In this document: piece by piece, positions 1 to 11,098 of the stretch | Layout: each line of letters starts with the position of its first letter | Position numbering within the stretch: position 1 is the stretch's first letter | From: Chitinophaga sp. E66 | GTDB taxonomy: Bacteria; Bacteroidota; Bacteroidia; Chitinophagales; Chitinophagaceae | Reading direction: 5' to 3' | NCBI GenBank assembly: GCA_019285755.1 | Contig: CP079103.1 | Span: 4,278,001 to 4,342,000 of the forward strand | DNA length: 64,000 bases | Translations under genes and position numbers: made by a program | The notes under the pieces: generated by a model | The model's database searches: none | What the model saw: the letters and a program-made list of their open reading frames with translations, nothing else | Told to the model about the DNA's origin: nothing

Positions 1-550
1 TATATCTTGATAAAAATATCGGCATTCAGATCTTTATACACAGATTCCGTTTCATGTACGCGCTTAACCGGCACATGCATATCAGGATCGCTGCTGCCGA
101 TGAATACCGGCGCCTGCGCAAAATCGCCTGTATAATTGGAACGATGCACATGATCACCGATGAGCCCCCGGTGAAAGCCGCGATGCCGCCGTATCGTACC
201 GCGTGGCGTGCGGCGAACTCCAGCGTGAGGCAAGCGCCTTGTGAGAAACCCGTCAGGTATATGCCGCTGTGCGGGATGCCGGCATCGAGCACGTCCTGCA
301 CGGTGGCAGCCAGTATATCGATAGCGGAGGAGAGCCATGGCTCATTGTCTTCCTGCGGCATGAGGAACGAATGCGGGTACCAGGTATTCCCGGTAGCCTG
401 CGGCGCCAGCAGTGCAAAGTCGCCCACGGCCAGCAGCGGCGCCAGCGTCAGGATATCCTCGGCCGAGCCTCCGCGCCCATGCACCAGGATGAGCGCGCGG
501 GAGGCCTGTTTGAGCGGAGTGCCGGAAGTGATGATCTTTTTGGTGTGCAT
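1..550 (-). CDS. alpha/beta-hydrolase, MhqD/phospholipase-carboxylesterase type (3' end outside window)
   Basis: Cytosolic serine esterase of the phospholipase/carboxylesterase family. The N-terminal half shows the oxyanion-side motif LVHGRGG (about residues 22-28) and the nucleophile elbow GFSQGA (about residues 100-105). A frameshift in the C5 run at 166-170 breaks the frame after AAFTGG; adding one base restores GLIGDHVHRSNYTGDFAQAP and the stretch with the Asp-containing motif SSDPDMHVP, and the frame then leaves the window at base 1, before the catalytic His region. It starts 22 bp after the stop of the dioxygenase gene, so the two look like one operon; the same esterase plus ring-cleaving dioxygenase pairing is known from the mhq quinone-response genes of Bacillus. 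Substrate is inferred only. Confidence 0.8.
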
Positions 551-571
551 ACCTCGAAGTTACGATCGGTT

Positions 572-1517
572 TTAACGGAAATTATCAAGCTGAACAGAAA
601 CCTTTGGCAGCGAAGCCAGCAGCTCCGCCCGCATGGGCTCGTACTGCGGCGGCAGCTTGAGCTCCTCCCGAGATGATCCGCCGCCTCATCGACCGCGAAT
701 CCCGGTCCCGCCGTTGCTATCTCGAACAATACTCCTCCCGGCTCGCGGAAGTAGATGGAGGTAAAATAGTTCCGGTCAAGAATAGGCGTGGGATTGAAGG
801 ATTGCTCCATCAGCTTGCTGCGCACTGCCGTCTGCGAATTGCGGTCGGGCGTTGCGAAAGCGATGTGATGCACGGTGCCGCCGCCACTGAGCCCCGCAGG
901 CTGTCGGGCGAGCACAGCACGTCTATATAGTTCCCCGGCGCATCGGTGGCCGCAAAGCGGAAACGGTTCTCATGTTCAGAAATGAGGGTATGGTCGAGCA
1001 GACTGGTCAGCAGATCGGCTGTCTTTTCATACCCCTCTTCCCATATCTCGGCGGAAAAGAATCCGCGGATGGAATGCTCCAGTGGAATGTGGCCATATGA
1101 AAACGGCGGGCGGGCATCAGCATCGGTGAATACCAGTTCGAGCCCCATGCCGTCGGGGTCGTCGAAATAGATAAAGGTTTCCCGAAGCGTTCCTGAGGTG
1201 GTTTAGCGTTCACCTTGAAGCGCTGCAGCCGGGATATCCAGTAATCCAGCGAAGCTGTGGGGACGGAGAATGTCGTCGTATTGAGCATTCCTTTTCCCCT
1301 CCTGCCTTTCATTATGCCTTCGAAAGGGAAAAAGTGAGAATGCTGCCGGGCGCGCCGGCTTCGTCGCCATAATAGAAATGATATACGTCTGGCGCATCGA
1401 AATTAACGGTTTTCTTCACGAGGCGTAGACCCAGGATGCCGCAATAAAAGTCGATGTTCCTTTGGAACCGTCGCACATAGCGGTAATGTGGTGTATGCCG
1501 GTAACAAGTTGTTGCAT
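572..1517 (-). CDS. VOC-family ring-cleaving dioxygenase (MhqO-like)
   Basis: Glyoxalase/extradiol-dioxygenase (vicinal oxygen chelate) protein of about 315 residues, usual for this family. The start MQQLVTGIHHITAM gives the first metal-ligand His, GTVHHIAFAT the second VOC module, and REPGGVLFEIAT near the C-terminus supplies the typical Glu. The gene ends EELKLPPQYEPMRAELL...DNFR with stop at 572-574. At least four single-base losses break it (near 1400, 1300, 1190 and 910). Predicted role is Fe(II)- or Mn(II)-dependent cleavage of hydroquinone/catechol-type compounds in the cytosol, together with the downstream esterase. The family is well supported; the substrate is inference from the mhq-type pairing. 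Confidence 0.8.
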
Positions 1518-1535
1518 GACAAAGATTTTGAACCC

Positions 1536-1543
1536 CAAATGTA
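1536..1543 (-). promoter_or_regulatory. putative -7 box (TACATTTG) for dioxygenase-esterase operon
   Basis: On the minus strand TACATTTG matches the Bacteroidota consensus TAnnTTTG and lies 18 bp upstream of the dioxygenase start codon. No clear -33 TTTG element is seen at the expected distance. Confidence 0.4.
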
Positions 1544-1703
1544 ATGTAGCCGCTGCCGGTGGCGTAGGACAGATGGTGGGAATTGATGCCTTGCCGGTAA
1601 CGTCTATGATAAACACCGATCTGGAAGTTTTGTTTTGCAAAGAATCGTGATTTACACTATTTTCGGCACCTCATAACCATGCCTAATACCATTTTACCCA
1701 TTT

Positions 1704-2495
1704 TATGATTACACTCCTGAAGCTGTACGGTCAGACCAGCAATAACTTCTTTCAGCATATCCACATTGATTCATTTTGCCGGAATAACGGCATAAAGTAC
1801 TTCAGCCCCGGATGCGCCGGTATTACGGTTCTTATCCGAACCTTGCCAAAGCGGGATATGGCAGCTCCAAACTTTACATGAAGGCCCTTCATAAACTCTC
1901 TTTCAAACCAACGATCCGGTTCGATGATGAGACGCAGCAAGCCAACTATGAGCGCCAGCTCCTCAGCGGTGGGAACCAGTTCTGTGAAGGCTGGTGGTTC
2001 AGAATGCCGGATGAAGTTATAGCGAAATACGCGCCTGTTTACCGGGAGCTCTTCCGCCCGGGGTTCAGCACGTATTGGCTCGACCAGGACTTCCTGCAAC
2101 GACCGAACGGAGAAACGCTCATTGCCGTGCATGTGCGCCGGGGAGATTTTAAGACCTGGGCAGGCGGAAAGTTCTACTTTGGTGATGATACGTATATCGA
2201 CAAGATCCGGCAGCTGACCCAACAGCTGGACCGGCCTGCTAAAATCATTCTCTTTACCAACGATCCCAATATCGACCTGCTGACTTACCGTAAGGCATTT
2301 AAAAATGTGCTGCTATCGGGCCACAACCCGGCCGAAGATCATTACCTCATGTCTAAATGCGACTATATCATAGGGCCGTTCAGCACCTTTTCCATGTGGG
2401 CGAGCTTTATCGGGGATACGAAGTACCAGCATATTTTCAGCGAAGACGAAACGATCGCGCTGGACAGGTTTAGGGTTTCAATGGGGAACTGGTGA
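1704..2495 (+). CDS. putative alpha-1,2-fucosyltransferase-like glycosyltransferase (GT11-type), copy 1
   Basis: The motif HVRRGDF (bases about 2130-2150) matches the HxRRxDY/F signature of alpha-1,2-fucosyltransferases that bind the donor phosphate, and the C-terminal part carries the acid/hydrophobic stretch DHYLMSKCDYIIGPFSTFSMWA. The start is MITLLKLYGQTSNNFFQH at 1704, which is nearly identical to the start of the second copy at 4206; one lost G near 1811 (SPG followed by MRRYYGSYPN) separates this from the rest. About 264 residues, slightly short for GT11. Probably a cytosolic enzyme that modifies a surface polysaccharide or glycan. Acceptor unknown. The two copies are clearly paralogues and lie about 2.5 kb apart. 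Confidence 0.75.
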
Positions 2496-2545
2496 TATGA
2501 CCGTGAAGCTGCATAATAATTGCCAGAAATCCAATTATCGTGGCG

Positions 2546-3720
2546 TTATTCAGCTGGATTCGTCAGATTCAATACCATGTCTTTAAAATCCCCGAATGCG
2601 TCACTGTCATTTTCATAGCTATCGTAACTGATCATTCTTATTGCAACGATCTTTGTATGCGGATCAACAATGATATAATTCCCGAGGTAACCGTTAGCCT
2701 GGTACGTCCGGTCACCGGCATACTCTCGTCGGGCCAACCTCAGTCCTTTGGCGGCCAGGGCATCATTGATGATCGCCTGTGCCTGTGCGCCCAATGTTTC
2801 TGAGATTTTGGTTTGGTAACCTGCAGGCTTATACCTCCCTTTCATCCGTACCGCATTTTCGATGAATGTGCTATCAACGCCGGCACTCCTGAAAGATGAT
2901 ATCTGCTCATCATCGATAATCAATGTTGTTCGAGAATAATCGATCCACCACAACATGGCATACCCCGGCATAAGCGGACAGGGCGTCAACATTTCAGCGA
3001 CTCTTTCGGTGGCTATGATTTGCTGGCCCTGATACTTACCGTTATACAACGTAAGCAGCCCCAACTTTACAAAATCACCAGCCTTAATCTGGCAACCGGA
3101 CATGACATGCGGGTTCCCAACGCTGTCTAGCGACCAGGTAAAATCCGTGATCCCCAAAGGCCGGAAGAGCCTATCTCCAATGTAGTGATCCATTCTTTTA
3201 CCAGTGATCTTCTTTATGACTCCAGCCATGAGATTGAGTGATTTGTTATTATAGCTCCAGGCGCTCCCCGGCTTCGCAACCAATTCTGCTGAAAGGGCCA
3301 GTTGCACGAAATCTTTGCTGGGATATATTTCCACGGCCGTATTAGGTACGTTCTGGATGCCGGAAGTCATATTTACCAGGTGACGAATTGTAATGAATTG
3401 CTTATTGCCCTGCTTCCATTCCGGATAAAAGACGGAAACAGGAATATCAAGGCTATCAATCAGCCCATCGGTAAGCATACAGGCGACTGCCAGTCCAACG
3501 ATGCTTTTGGTACAGCTCATGGCCTCTATTTTTTTGGATGCATTGCCTTTCGTGAAGTATTGTTCGGTAATAAGTTGTCCGTCCTGGTATAGTATCAGTG
3601 CTTCTGAATGGGTTTGGGCAGCCTGTTTGAGCAGGGAATCCAGCTTACTTTTTTAATTTGCTGAGCTGGAGCATTCATCCAAAGCAACGTACTAATTACT
3701 AAGCAGAAGGATTTTATCAT
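2546..3720 (-). CDS. secreted serine hydrolase, class C beta-lactamase/transpeptidase-like family
   Basis: Begins with a Sec signal peptide (MIKSFCLVISTLLWMNAPAQ). The catalytic SxxK tetrad is seen as SCTKSIVGLAVA and the second motif YxN as SYNNKSLNLMAG, typical of the beta-lactamase (PF00144) fold shared by class C beta-lactamases, DD-peptidases and esterases. One base is missing in the T6 run near 3648, which separates the signal peptide from the mature part; about 391 residues in all. Periplasmic or surface location is predicted. Antibiotic hydrolysis should not be assumed, because most members of this family in this phylum are peptidases or esterases. It stands alone, convergent with the upstream glycosyltransferase. 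Confidence 0.8.
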
Positions 3721-4205
3721 GATAGCAAAAATTAAGGGGTAGAATTATCCTTTTGCTAAATAAGGCGTTATATGGATATTGGCCAAGCAGCTTACGCCGG
3801 GGATATATAACTGCATATGGGATGCCGAAAATCCCACCTGATCGGGAATGAATTGACCGGAAGGATTTACGACTAGCGCTCTTTGCAAGATGGAAGCATT
3901 TCACAACATCCTGCGGGATGTAGATGTCGTATTGTGTTTACAAAAGCCGCCAGGCCGAGGAAACACACGCAGATTCCTTCGGATGCAGGTCGTCGGCTGG
4001 CACGGTTCCCATCAGTTCCTGGAATAACATTTCAAAGTGTGGAAGCTAGCCAACATGGATTCGAACCACGACACGCTGAACATATCAAACTGTTGCCTTG
4101 TCATACCAGCGCTTAGCAGCCGCAGTTCAGCGATACCCTTGAATTATTGCACGATTTGAATATTAGTTTCGGCGTATTCAAAGGAAACATTTCTGAACCA
4201 ACTAA
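3721..4205. other. intergenic region holding a decayed tRNA-like sequence
   Basis: No convincing protein gene is seen here. The only recognisable content is the tRNA-Gln-like remnant at 4045-4117; the short reading frames show no family features. Confidence 0.5.
4045..4117 (-). pseudogene. degenerate tRNA-Gln-like sequence
   Basis: A 73-nt tRNA-sized stretch whose 3' half is identical over 25 nt (4050-4074) to the T-arm and acceptor side of the intact tRNA-Gln at 5055-5125. The 5' half has diverged: the acceptor pairs in five of seven positions (GCTAAGC against GGCTAGC) and the putative anticodon arm has an 8-nt loop containing TTTGAT with only four paired positions. It is probably a decayed tandem tRNA-Gln copy or a duplicated 3' tRNA end. 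Confidence 0.55.
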
Positions 4206-5138
4206 ATGATCACGCTTACCCGCCTGTTTGGACAAACCAGCAACAACTTCATACAGCACATTCATATCGATGCATTTTGCAGGGCCAACTGCCTTACATT
4301 CCGTAGCCCGGGGATGTGCAAATACTACAAAACGTACCCGAACCTGCGGACAGCCGGATATGGCAGTTCCAAATTGGGAATGAAGATCGCCCAGGTGCTG
4401 TCATTTAAGTCTACTTACAGATTTGATGTAGATCAGGACCAATTAGTGCATAACCGGCATCTCCTTGCGGGCGACAATATTTATTGCAAAGGTTGGTACT
4501 TCCGCTCACCGGACGACTTGATAAGTCGCTACATTCCCCTTTACAAGGAGCTGTTCCGCCCGGGTTTCGATACCCGTCCGCTGGACGAGCAATTCCTTGG
4601 GGATGCGAAAGGCGTAGCGAAGATAGCGGTGCATATCCGGAGGAGATTATAAAAAATTCCTGGGAGGGCAATATTATTTTGAAGACGATGTATATATTGA
4701 TAAGATCCGGCAGTTGCTTGATTTACTGAGCCAACCGGCTAAAATTATCCTATTCACCAACGATAAAAACCTGAACCTGGCAGCTTACAGGCGGTTTTCG
4801 ACGATGTGGTGATTTCCGGGAAGTCCGTTGCTGAAGATCACTACCTTATGTCGCAATGCGATTATATACTGGGCCCCTTCAGTACCTTTACATTATGGGC
4901 CAGCTTTATCGGCGAAACAAAATTCCATCATATTTTCCTGGAAAACGAAACCATCAAACTGGAGCGCTTCCGGGTCTTCCGTGGTAACTGGTTACAAGGC
5001 ATAACAGACATAAAAAAAGTCGCTAAAGAATTGATCTTTAACGACTTAACCGTGTTGCCCAACATGGATTCGAACCACGACACTCAGAACCAGAACCTGA
5101 TGTACTACCCTTATACTATTGGGCAATTTTCTCCTTAA
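4206..5138 (+). CDS. putative alpha-1,2-fucosyltransferase-like glycosyltransferase (GT11-type), copy 2
   Basis: Paralogue of the gene at 1704-2495: the same start MITLTRLFGQTSNNF, the same YPNLRTAGYGSSKL block, and the same C-terminal DHYLMSQCDYILGPFSTF block. The signature HIRRGDY is cut by a lost G near 4645, and a second loss lies near 4795 (AAYRR followed by FDDVVISGK). Repaired length is about 311 residues. It differs from copy 1 by a C-terminal tail (LQGITDIKKVAKEL...) that reads straight across the antisense tRNA-Gln gene before stopping at 5138, so the natural end may be altered. It sits between a tRNA-Gln remnant and an intact tRNA-Gln. Glycan target unknown. Confidence 0.75.
5055..5125 (-). 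tRNA. tRNA-Gln (CTG)
   Basis: Full cloverleaf: acceptor TGCCCAA pairs with TTGGGCA, T-loop TTCGAAT, and anticodon loop TTCTGGT giving anticodon CTG. The gene is antisense to, and overlapped by, the 3' end of the glycosyltransferase frame. Confidence 0.92.
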
Positions 5139-5243
5139 GAGGCTGCAATATTACGAAACATTTCCGTGATCTCCAAAACTTTAGCACTGGATTTTTTCCC
5201 GAACCCTCCACCCTGGTATTTGTTGTATTCGCAAAGTCTCCGT

Positions 5244-6346
5244 ATGCCGCTTTCCCACAGAACCTCATCCCGTAACACCGTAGAATCCATTATCATCATC
5301 TTACTGCTGTTAGCGCTACTGGTTGCCGTATATGATGTGCTACGCGTATTCTTCGGCGTTTTCACTTTCGCCATCATCTTTTCCGTTTCCCTCGCACAAC
5401 CGTATGAGCGCCTTTGCCGCCGCACCGGTCAGCGCAGGACACTCACGGCCGTCATTTACTCCCTGGTGCTCCTTTGCATTGTAGCCCTGCCATTTATACT
5501 GCTCATCAGCGCCCTGGGCCGGCATACCTCCCAACTGCTTGCCTTCGCGACCCAGGTTCGTGAACAGGGCCTTCCACCCCTCCCCGACCAGGTCGCCTCC
5601 CTGCCCATGATAGGTTCCGGCTTAACGGAATTCTGGCAACATTTACGCGACAACCCAAGAGAAACCCTCGTGGGGCACGACCGGCAGATCAACATACTCT
5701 TTCACCGTCTGGTTACTGGCGGCGCCGGGATATTAGGCGCTACGCTACAATGTGTATTAGGGATACTGATCTCCGCCATTCTCCTGGCTACCGGTCCTAA
5801 AACACTGCTGCCGCTCAAAAACGTATTAAGGCATCTCCTCGGGCGGGCGGACGCCCATACCCTCATCCAGGCGAGCCTGAGCGCTATCCGGAGCGTCTCG
5901 GTAGGAGTCATGGGCACGGCATTTATTGCCAGTGCGCTGTCGTACGCCGGTTTCGCCATCGCAGGACTGCATTTCAAAATGCTGTTTACCGCCATTGTGT
6001 TCTTCCTCGTGCTGATCCAGGTAGGACCGCTGCTCGTCTGGATCCCGCTGGTGATATGGGCGGCGGTGGAAGGGCATACCGGCATGGCGGTATTCCTGGC
6101 AGTTTACGGCGGCCTGGTACTGGCGGCCGATGCTATCCTGAAGCCGATCCTTATCGCTAAAAGCGGCGGGCGAATGCCGTTCCTTGTGTTGTTTATCGGC
6201 GTGATCGGTGGGCTCGCTGCCTGGGGTTTACCGGGATGTTCAAAGGCGCCATTATCCTCGCCGTAGCCCATACGCTCTATACTTCCTGGCTCGAACGGAA
6301 ACGCTTAAGCAATATGCCGGGACAGGCCCATCACGTCAGCGGCTAA
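5244..6346 (+). CDS. AI-2E-family (PF01594) integral membrane transporter
   Basis: About 367 residues with seven or eight hydrophobic segments: two at the N-terminus (IIIILLLLALLVAVYDVL; FFGVFTFAIIFSVSLA), one after a short loop (AVIYSLVLLCIVALPFILL), a long soluble region, then four or five more, ending GVIGGLAAWGFTGMFKGAI. This layout is that of the AI-2E/TqsA/YdiK permease family, whose members export autoinducer-2 or exchange ions; the substrate cannot be read here. One G is missing in the run at 6222-6226, after which the frame ends YTSWLERKRLSNMPGQAHH. The start at 5244 was chosen because the 78 bases before it in the same frame encode no sensible N-terminus and a TATTTG promoter-like box lies just upstream. 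Confidence 0.8.
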
Positions 6347-6367
6347 ACAAACTCCGCCCCTACTTGT

Positions 6368-6375
6368 TATTTTTG
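6368..6375 (+). promoter_or_regulatory. putative -7 box (TATTTTTG) for the PAP2 gene
   Basis: TATTTTTG matches TAnnTTTG, 31 bp upstream of the start codon at 6407. No -33 element recognised. Confidence 0.35.
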
Positions 6376-6406
6376 CCCATTAACGTCAACTGCCAATTGT
6401 CCTGAT

Positions 6407-7786
6407 ATGCAATTTCTACGTCTCCTGCCGAAGCTCCTTGTAGCTGTCATACTCCTTTGCTGCATCTTTATCCGCCCCGTGCACGCTCAACAGGTGCTTG
6501 ACAGCGCCATGTATAAGCCCGGCTTCTGGCATTCCAAAGCAGTCCGGATCAGTACCGTTCCCCTCATACTCTTCGCCGGTAGTGCGGCCGTGTGGGGCGA
6601 GCGCCAAAACGTGCGGGAACTCAGGAACCGGTACATCCCCACCTTCCGCCATCACTTCGATGACTATATGCAATATGTTCCGGCGCTTGCGGTGTTTGGA
6701 TTGAATGCCGCCGGGGTAAAAGGGAAAACAAGATCGGCAGGACCTTCGTGTCTTATGCCGCCTCGGCATTCATCATGGGCGCGATCGTTAACAGCATCAA
6801 GTATACGGCAAAGGTGGAGCGGCCCGATGGTTCCGAGCGCAATTCCTTCCCCTCCGGGCATACCGCCAATTCTTTCATGAACGCCACCTTCCTGCATAAG
6901 GAATACGGCCAATACCGGCACCCGCTGTATAGCGTGGCCGGTTATACCTGGCTACCGGCACCGCTATCGGCCGGCAACTCAACAACCGCCACTGGGTTTC
7001 CGACGTGCTGGCTGGCGCGGGCATCGGGATATTATCTACCGAACTGGGGTATCTTATCGTCGATAAGATCTATAAGGATAAAGGCGCCAATCCCGTCATT
7101 CATAAAGACCCGATTCCGGTAGACGGAAAGCCCAGCTTCGTGGAAATCCGCATGGGTTACGCAGTGGCTACAACAAAAGACCTGACAGGCAATGTTAACG
7201 GCGTATCAGCGAAACGCGGGTTTAACATGGGCGCTGAAGGCGCTTGGTTCTTCCACCGCAATATCGGCGCCGGCGCAGAATTCGCCTTTTCATCTTTCCC
7301 TATCAACGACGATGGGCTTACTATCACCGACCCTGATGTGGCTGAAATCAGCGACGGACATTACACCCAGCCCATGGGCGTCCGCTACCTCCATGCCGGC
7401 CCTTTCTTCAGCCTCCCCTCCCACACAACTGGTTCATTACCGGCAAGATCCTCGCCGGCACATCCCTCGGATCAGACGGAAACGTTATGCTCCGGCTGAA
7501 CAACGACTGGCAGGAGCTTCTCGAACGAAACGACTTTCCCTATCTCCGCTACAAACCCGAAGGCACATTCAGCTGGTCTACCGGCGTCGGCCTGCAGAAG
7601 CGGATCTCCCGGAACGTGGGCATTAAAGCCTACGCGGCGTATTTCGATTCAGATCATGATTTCATGATAGATATCGTAGACGATGTTACAGACGATGGAA
7701 AATTCCTGTTCAAGAACGTCGGGCAGGAAAAAGTGCGCTTCAATCACTTCACTTTCGGACTGGGCCTGACCGCTTTCCTATGGTGA
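6407..7786 (+). CDS. PAP2-family phosphatase with C-terminal outer-membrane-like domain
   Basis: A signal peptide (to PVHAQQ) is followed by a type 2 phosphatidic acid phosphatase domain whose three motifs are visible: KYTAKVERPDG (motif 1), PSGHT (motif 2) and NRHWVSDVLAG (motif 3 with His and Asp). After about residue 230 the sequence becomes a series of alternating amphipathic strands (FVEIRMGYAVATTKD; FFHRNIGAGAEFAFSSFP; GVGLQKRISRNVGIKAYAAYF) ending in FGLGLTAFLW, which looks like an eight-strand outer-membrane barrel. Lost bases near 6725, 6950 and 7402 break the frame. Likely dephosphorylates an isoprenoid or lipid phosphate in the periplasm; the barrel part is inference from pattern. 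Confidence 0.75.
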
Positions 7787-8002
7787 CAGTTCTCCCACAG
7801 AATTAAACTACTCCGCCAGAACCCTCTCCCATAAAGCTTTCTAAAAATTATTTTCAATTAGCTGGAAAAATATAAATAATCCTATTACTTTTATCCTACC
7901 AATCAAGTAGACTAATACATATAGCAACCAACTAATCGATTCTTCACCTCGCGCATGCCTGCAGTGATCAGGCGGAGCATGCGGATAAATGTACATTTCG
8001 AC

Positions 8003-11000
8003 ATGTTACCAACATTAAAAAAATGCGGGCTGGCAGCTGTATGCCTGTTCGCATTGGGACAGTCCGTTTACTGGAATCCGGTATACGGGCAATCGTCTCC
8101 CTCGGGCGCCGCCACCGCGTCACAACGCATAACCGGTTCAGTATCCGGCCCCGGCGGCGAGCGACTCCAGGCGTCAGCATCCGCGTCAAAGGCACAGTTA
8201 AAGGAACGGTCACCGGGCCTGACGGGGCATTCTCTCTCCCGCATACCTCCGGTACTGTAACGCTCGTTTTCACCTACACCGGGCACAAAACCCAGGAACT
8301 GACAGCAACGCCCGGCACCGCACTGAACGTCACCCTGGAGACTACCGCCGGAGAGTTGGGTGAAGTAGTGGTGGTGGGATACGGCCAGCAACGGAAAGCC
8401 ACCCTCACAGGTTCGCTCGCCAGCATCGATCAGAAAGCTCTCGCGAACAGGCCCATTACCAATGCGTCACAGGCTCTGCAAGGTTTACCGGGCGTATATG
8501 TCAACCAGACAAAAGGCAGGCCTGGCGCAGATGGAGCCAATATCCGGATCCGCGGCGCCGGTACCCTCAACAACAATAACCCGCTCGTATTGGTAGATGG
8601 AATCGAATTCCCGCTAAGCGACGTGAACCCTTCAGACATCGAAAGCATCACCGTTCTCAAAGACGCTGCATCTGCCGCAATCTACGGTAACCGTGCGGCA
8701 AATGGCGTTGTACTCGTGAAAACGAAATCGGGGCGCGCCGGCCGGCTGCGGGTAGATTATTCCGGTTACGCCGGCATCCAGCAGGCGGCGCAACTGCCCA
8801 ACCTGGTAACAGATGCGGTGACCTACATGGAAGGAAAAAACCGCGCACTGGCCAATGAGGGTAAACCCGCAGAATACAGCGACGCGGTGATCAACGAATA
8901 CAAGGCCGGCAACGACCCGTACATCTATCCCGATACCGACTGGTTCGGCATCATGTTCGAAAGGCATCCATCACCGAACATAACCTCCGCTTCTCGGGAG
9001 GCAGCGATAAATCCACCTTCTCCGTTTCCCTCGGCTACCTCGACCAGCAGGGTATCCTCATCGATACCTGGGCTAAGAAATACAGCATATCCGCCAATAT
9101 TACCTCGCAGCTTACATCCCGCCTCCAGATGGGCGCACAGCTGCTCGGAACTTTCTGGGACAGCCGCGAGAGCGCCTACACCTCCGATGAGAGCAACGGC
9201 GAAGGGGACTGATGGGATTGATCTACCGCGGGCTACCCATGCAGGTTCCCTATGCGCAGGACGGCTCTTATGCGGACCAATGGGTACGCGTGCCGGGGCA
9301 TAACTTCTTCCGTAACCCGCTGGCGCTGTCGAAGGAGGGGCTCCACCGGCTCGGGACTTTCCGCTCGCTGGCCAATGTGTTCCTGGAATACCAACTGCCA
9401 TTCGGCATCAAATACAAAACGACGCTGGCGGCCAACCTCCAATACGTGCAGGAAAAATTCGCCAATCCGCAGATCAACCTGACGCATCCCAAAACGGCGC
9501 TATCGCGCCGATGGGGAATATCCCGGCCAGGGGTATAGCGCAAACGAGCAAGACAGCCCTCAATATTACCAACTTCCATACCCTTACCCGGGAACGTGAT
9601 TTCGGCGGCCACCACGTGGGCGCACTTGCTGGCCTGAGTGCGGAAAGGTTCAACGACGGCGACTTTACCGCTTCCAACCAGGGATACCTCGGCAACGAGA
9701 TCACCGAACTGAACGGAGGCAGCAGCACGCCACAAGTAAGTGGGAAGTCTTCACAATCCAGGCTGGCATCCTACTTCGGCAGGGTAAATTATGATTATCG
9801 CGGCAAATACCTGGCGGAAGCAAGCTTCCGGTATGATGGCTCCTCCGCTTCGCGGACGGCCGGCGCTGGGGTTTCTTCCCTTCCGTTTCGGCAGGATGGC
9901 GCATCAGCGAAGAGCAATTCCTCAAAGGCAACAACACCATTTCCAACCTTAAGCTACGCGGTTCCTGGGGCCAGCTGGGCAATCAGAACATTCCGCTGTT
10001 CAGCTATGTAGATGGTGTGAGCACCGGTAAGAACTATAACTTCTCCGGCGTCATTGTTCCCGGCGCGGCGGTATCGCAGGTAGCGGACCCCGCAGTAACC
10101 TGGGAAACCACTACCATCTCCAACATCGGCCTCGACCTCGGACTGTTTCGCGACAAGTTGACCTTCGAACTCGATGTCTTTAACAAACAGACAGACGACA
10201 TCCTTCGCCAGATCAATGTACCCGCACAAGTGGGCAGATTGGCAGGCCCCTACCGCAACATCGGATCCGTAAGCAACAAAGGCTTTGAGCTGACGGCAGG
10301 CTTCCGCGACAAAGCCGGCGATGTAGGATACAGCTTGTCCGCCAACGTGGCGCGCGTCCGTAATGAAGTGACTGACCTTGCCGGCGCCATATACTATGAC
10401 GGCAATACCATCACCCGAGAAGGATCACCTATCGACGCATTCTACGGATTGCGTGCCATCGGTCTTTTTCAGTCGGACGATGAGATCGCAAAGGCCCCGA
10501 AGCAAAGCGCTGTCACCAAGCCCGGCGACATCCGCTATTTCGACCGCGACGGTAATAACATCATCGACAACAACGACCGGGAAGTGATCGGCAACAGCAT
10601 CCCCGAATGGACCTACAGCTTCAACCTGGCAGTAACCTACCGCGGACTGGAACTGGCGGCGTTCTTCCAGGGAGTCGGCAAAGTATCTACCTACCTGACG
10701 GGTAACCTTGCACAGCCCTATAAAAACGGTGCAGGCGTTACACCGGAGTGGCTTACGGATTCCTGGACACCGGAAAACCCCGGCGCCAGGCTGCCGCGAC
10801 TGACCACTTCCAACGGGTACCCGCAGAACTTCCAGACCTCCAGCTTCTGGGTACAGGACGCGTCTTACCTGAGGCTGAAGAACCTCCAGCTCAGCTACAC
10901 CCTGCCACAGCGATGGCTTTCCCGCGCGGGAATACAGCAGCTGAAAATATTCGCGAACGCTCAAAATTGGGTGACGTTTACCAATTTCAAGCTCGGCGAC

Positions 11001-11084
11001 CCCGAGCGCAATCTTACCAAAGGCAACATCATCGATTACCCGATCGCCAGGACCGCCACTGCAGGCATTAACCTGTCGCTCTGA
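8003..11084 (+). CDS. SusC/RagA-family TonB-linked outer membrane glycan/peptide importer
   Basis: Signal peptide, then a carboxypeptidase-regulatory-like domain (GVSIRVKGTVKGTVTGPDGAF), the TonB box/plug entry GEVVVVGYGQQRKATLTGS, a plug domain with IRIRGAGTLNNNNPLVLVDG and LKDAASAAIYGNRAANGVV, and a C-terminal barrel ending ATAGINLSL. About 1,030 residues, as usual for SusC. Five lost bases (near 8170, 8957, 9208, 9493, 9855) break it. It forms an operon with the SusD gene (15 bp later) and the sulfatase, so it should import oligosaccharides captured by SusD at the cell surface. No STN domain is present, unlike the second SusC in this window. Confidence 0.92.
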
Positions 11085-11098
11085 CTAAAGCACGCATC

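Noticed and set aside
2546-3720. Antibiotic-resistance beta-lactamase
   Set aside because: Only the general SxxK and YxN motifs are visible; the family mostly comprises peptidases and esterases, so a resistance call is not supported.
3883-4116. Short plus-strand frame in the 3.7-4.2 kb gap
   Set aside because: It runs through the tRNA remnant and has no domain, signal peptide or codon bias.
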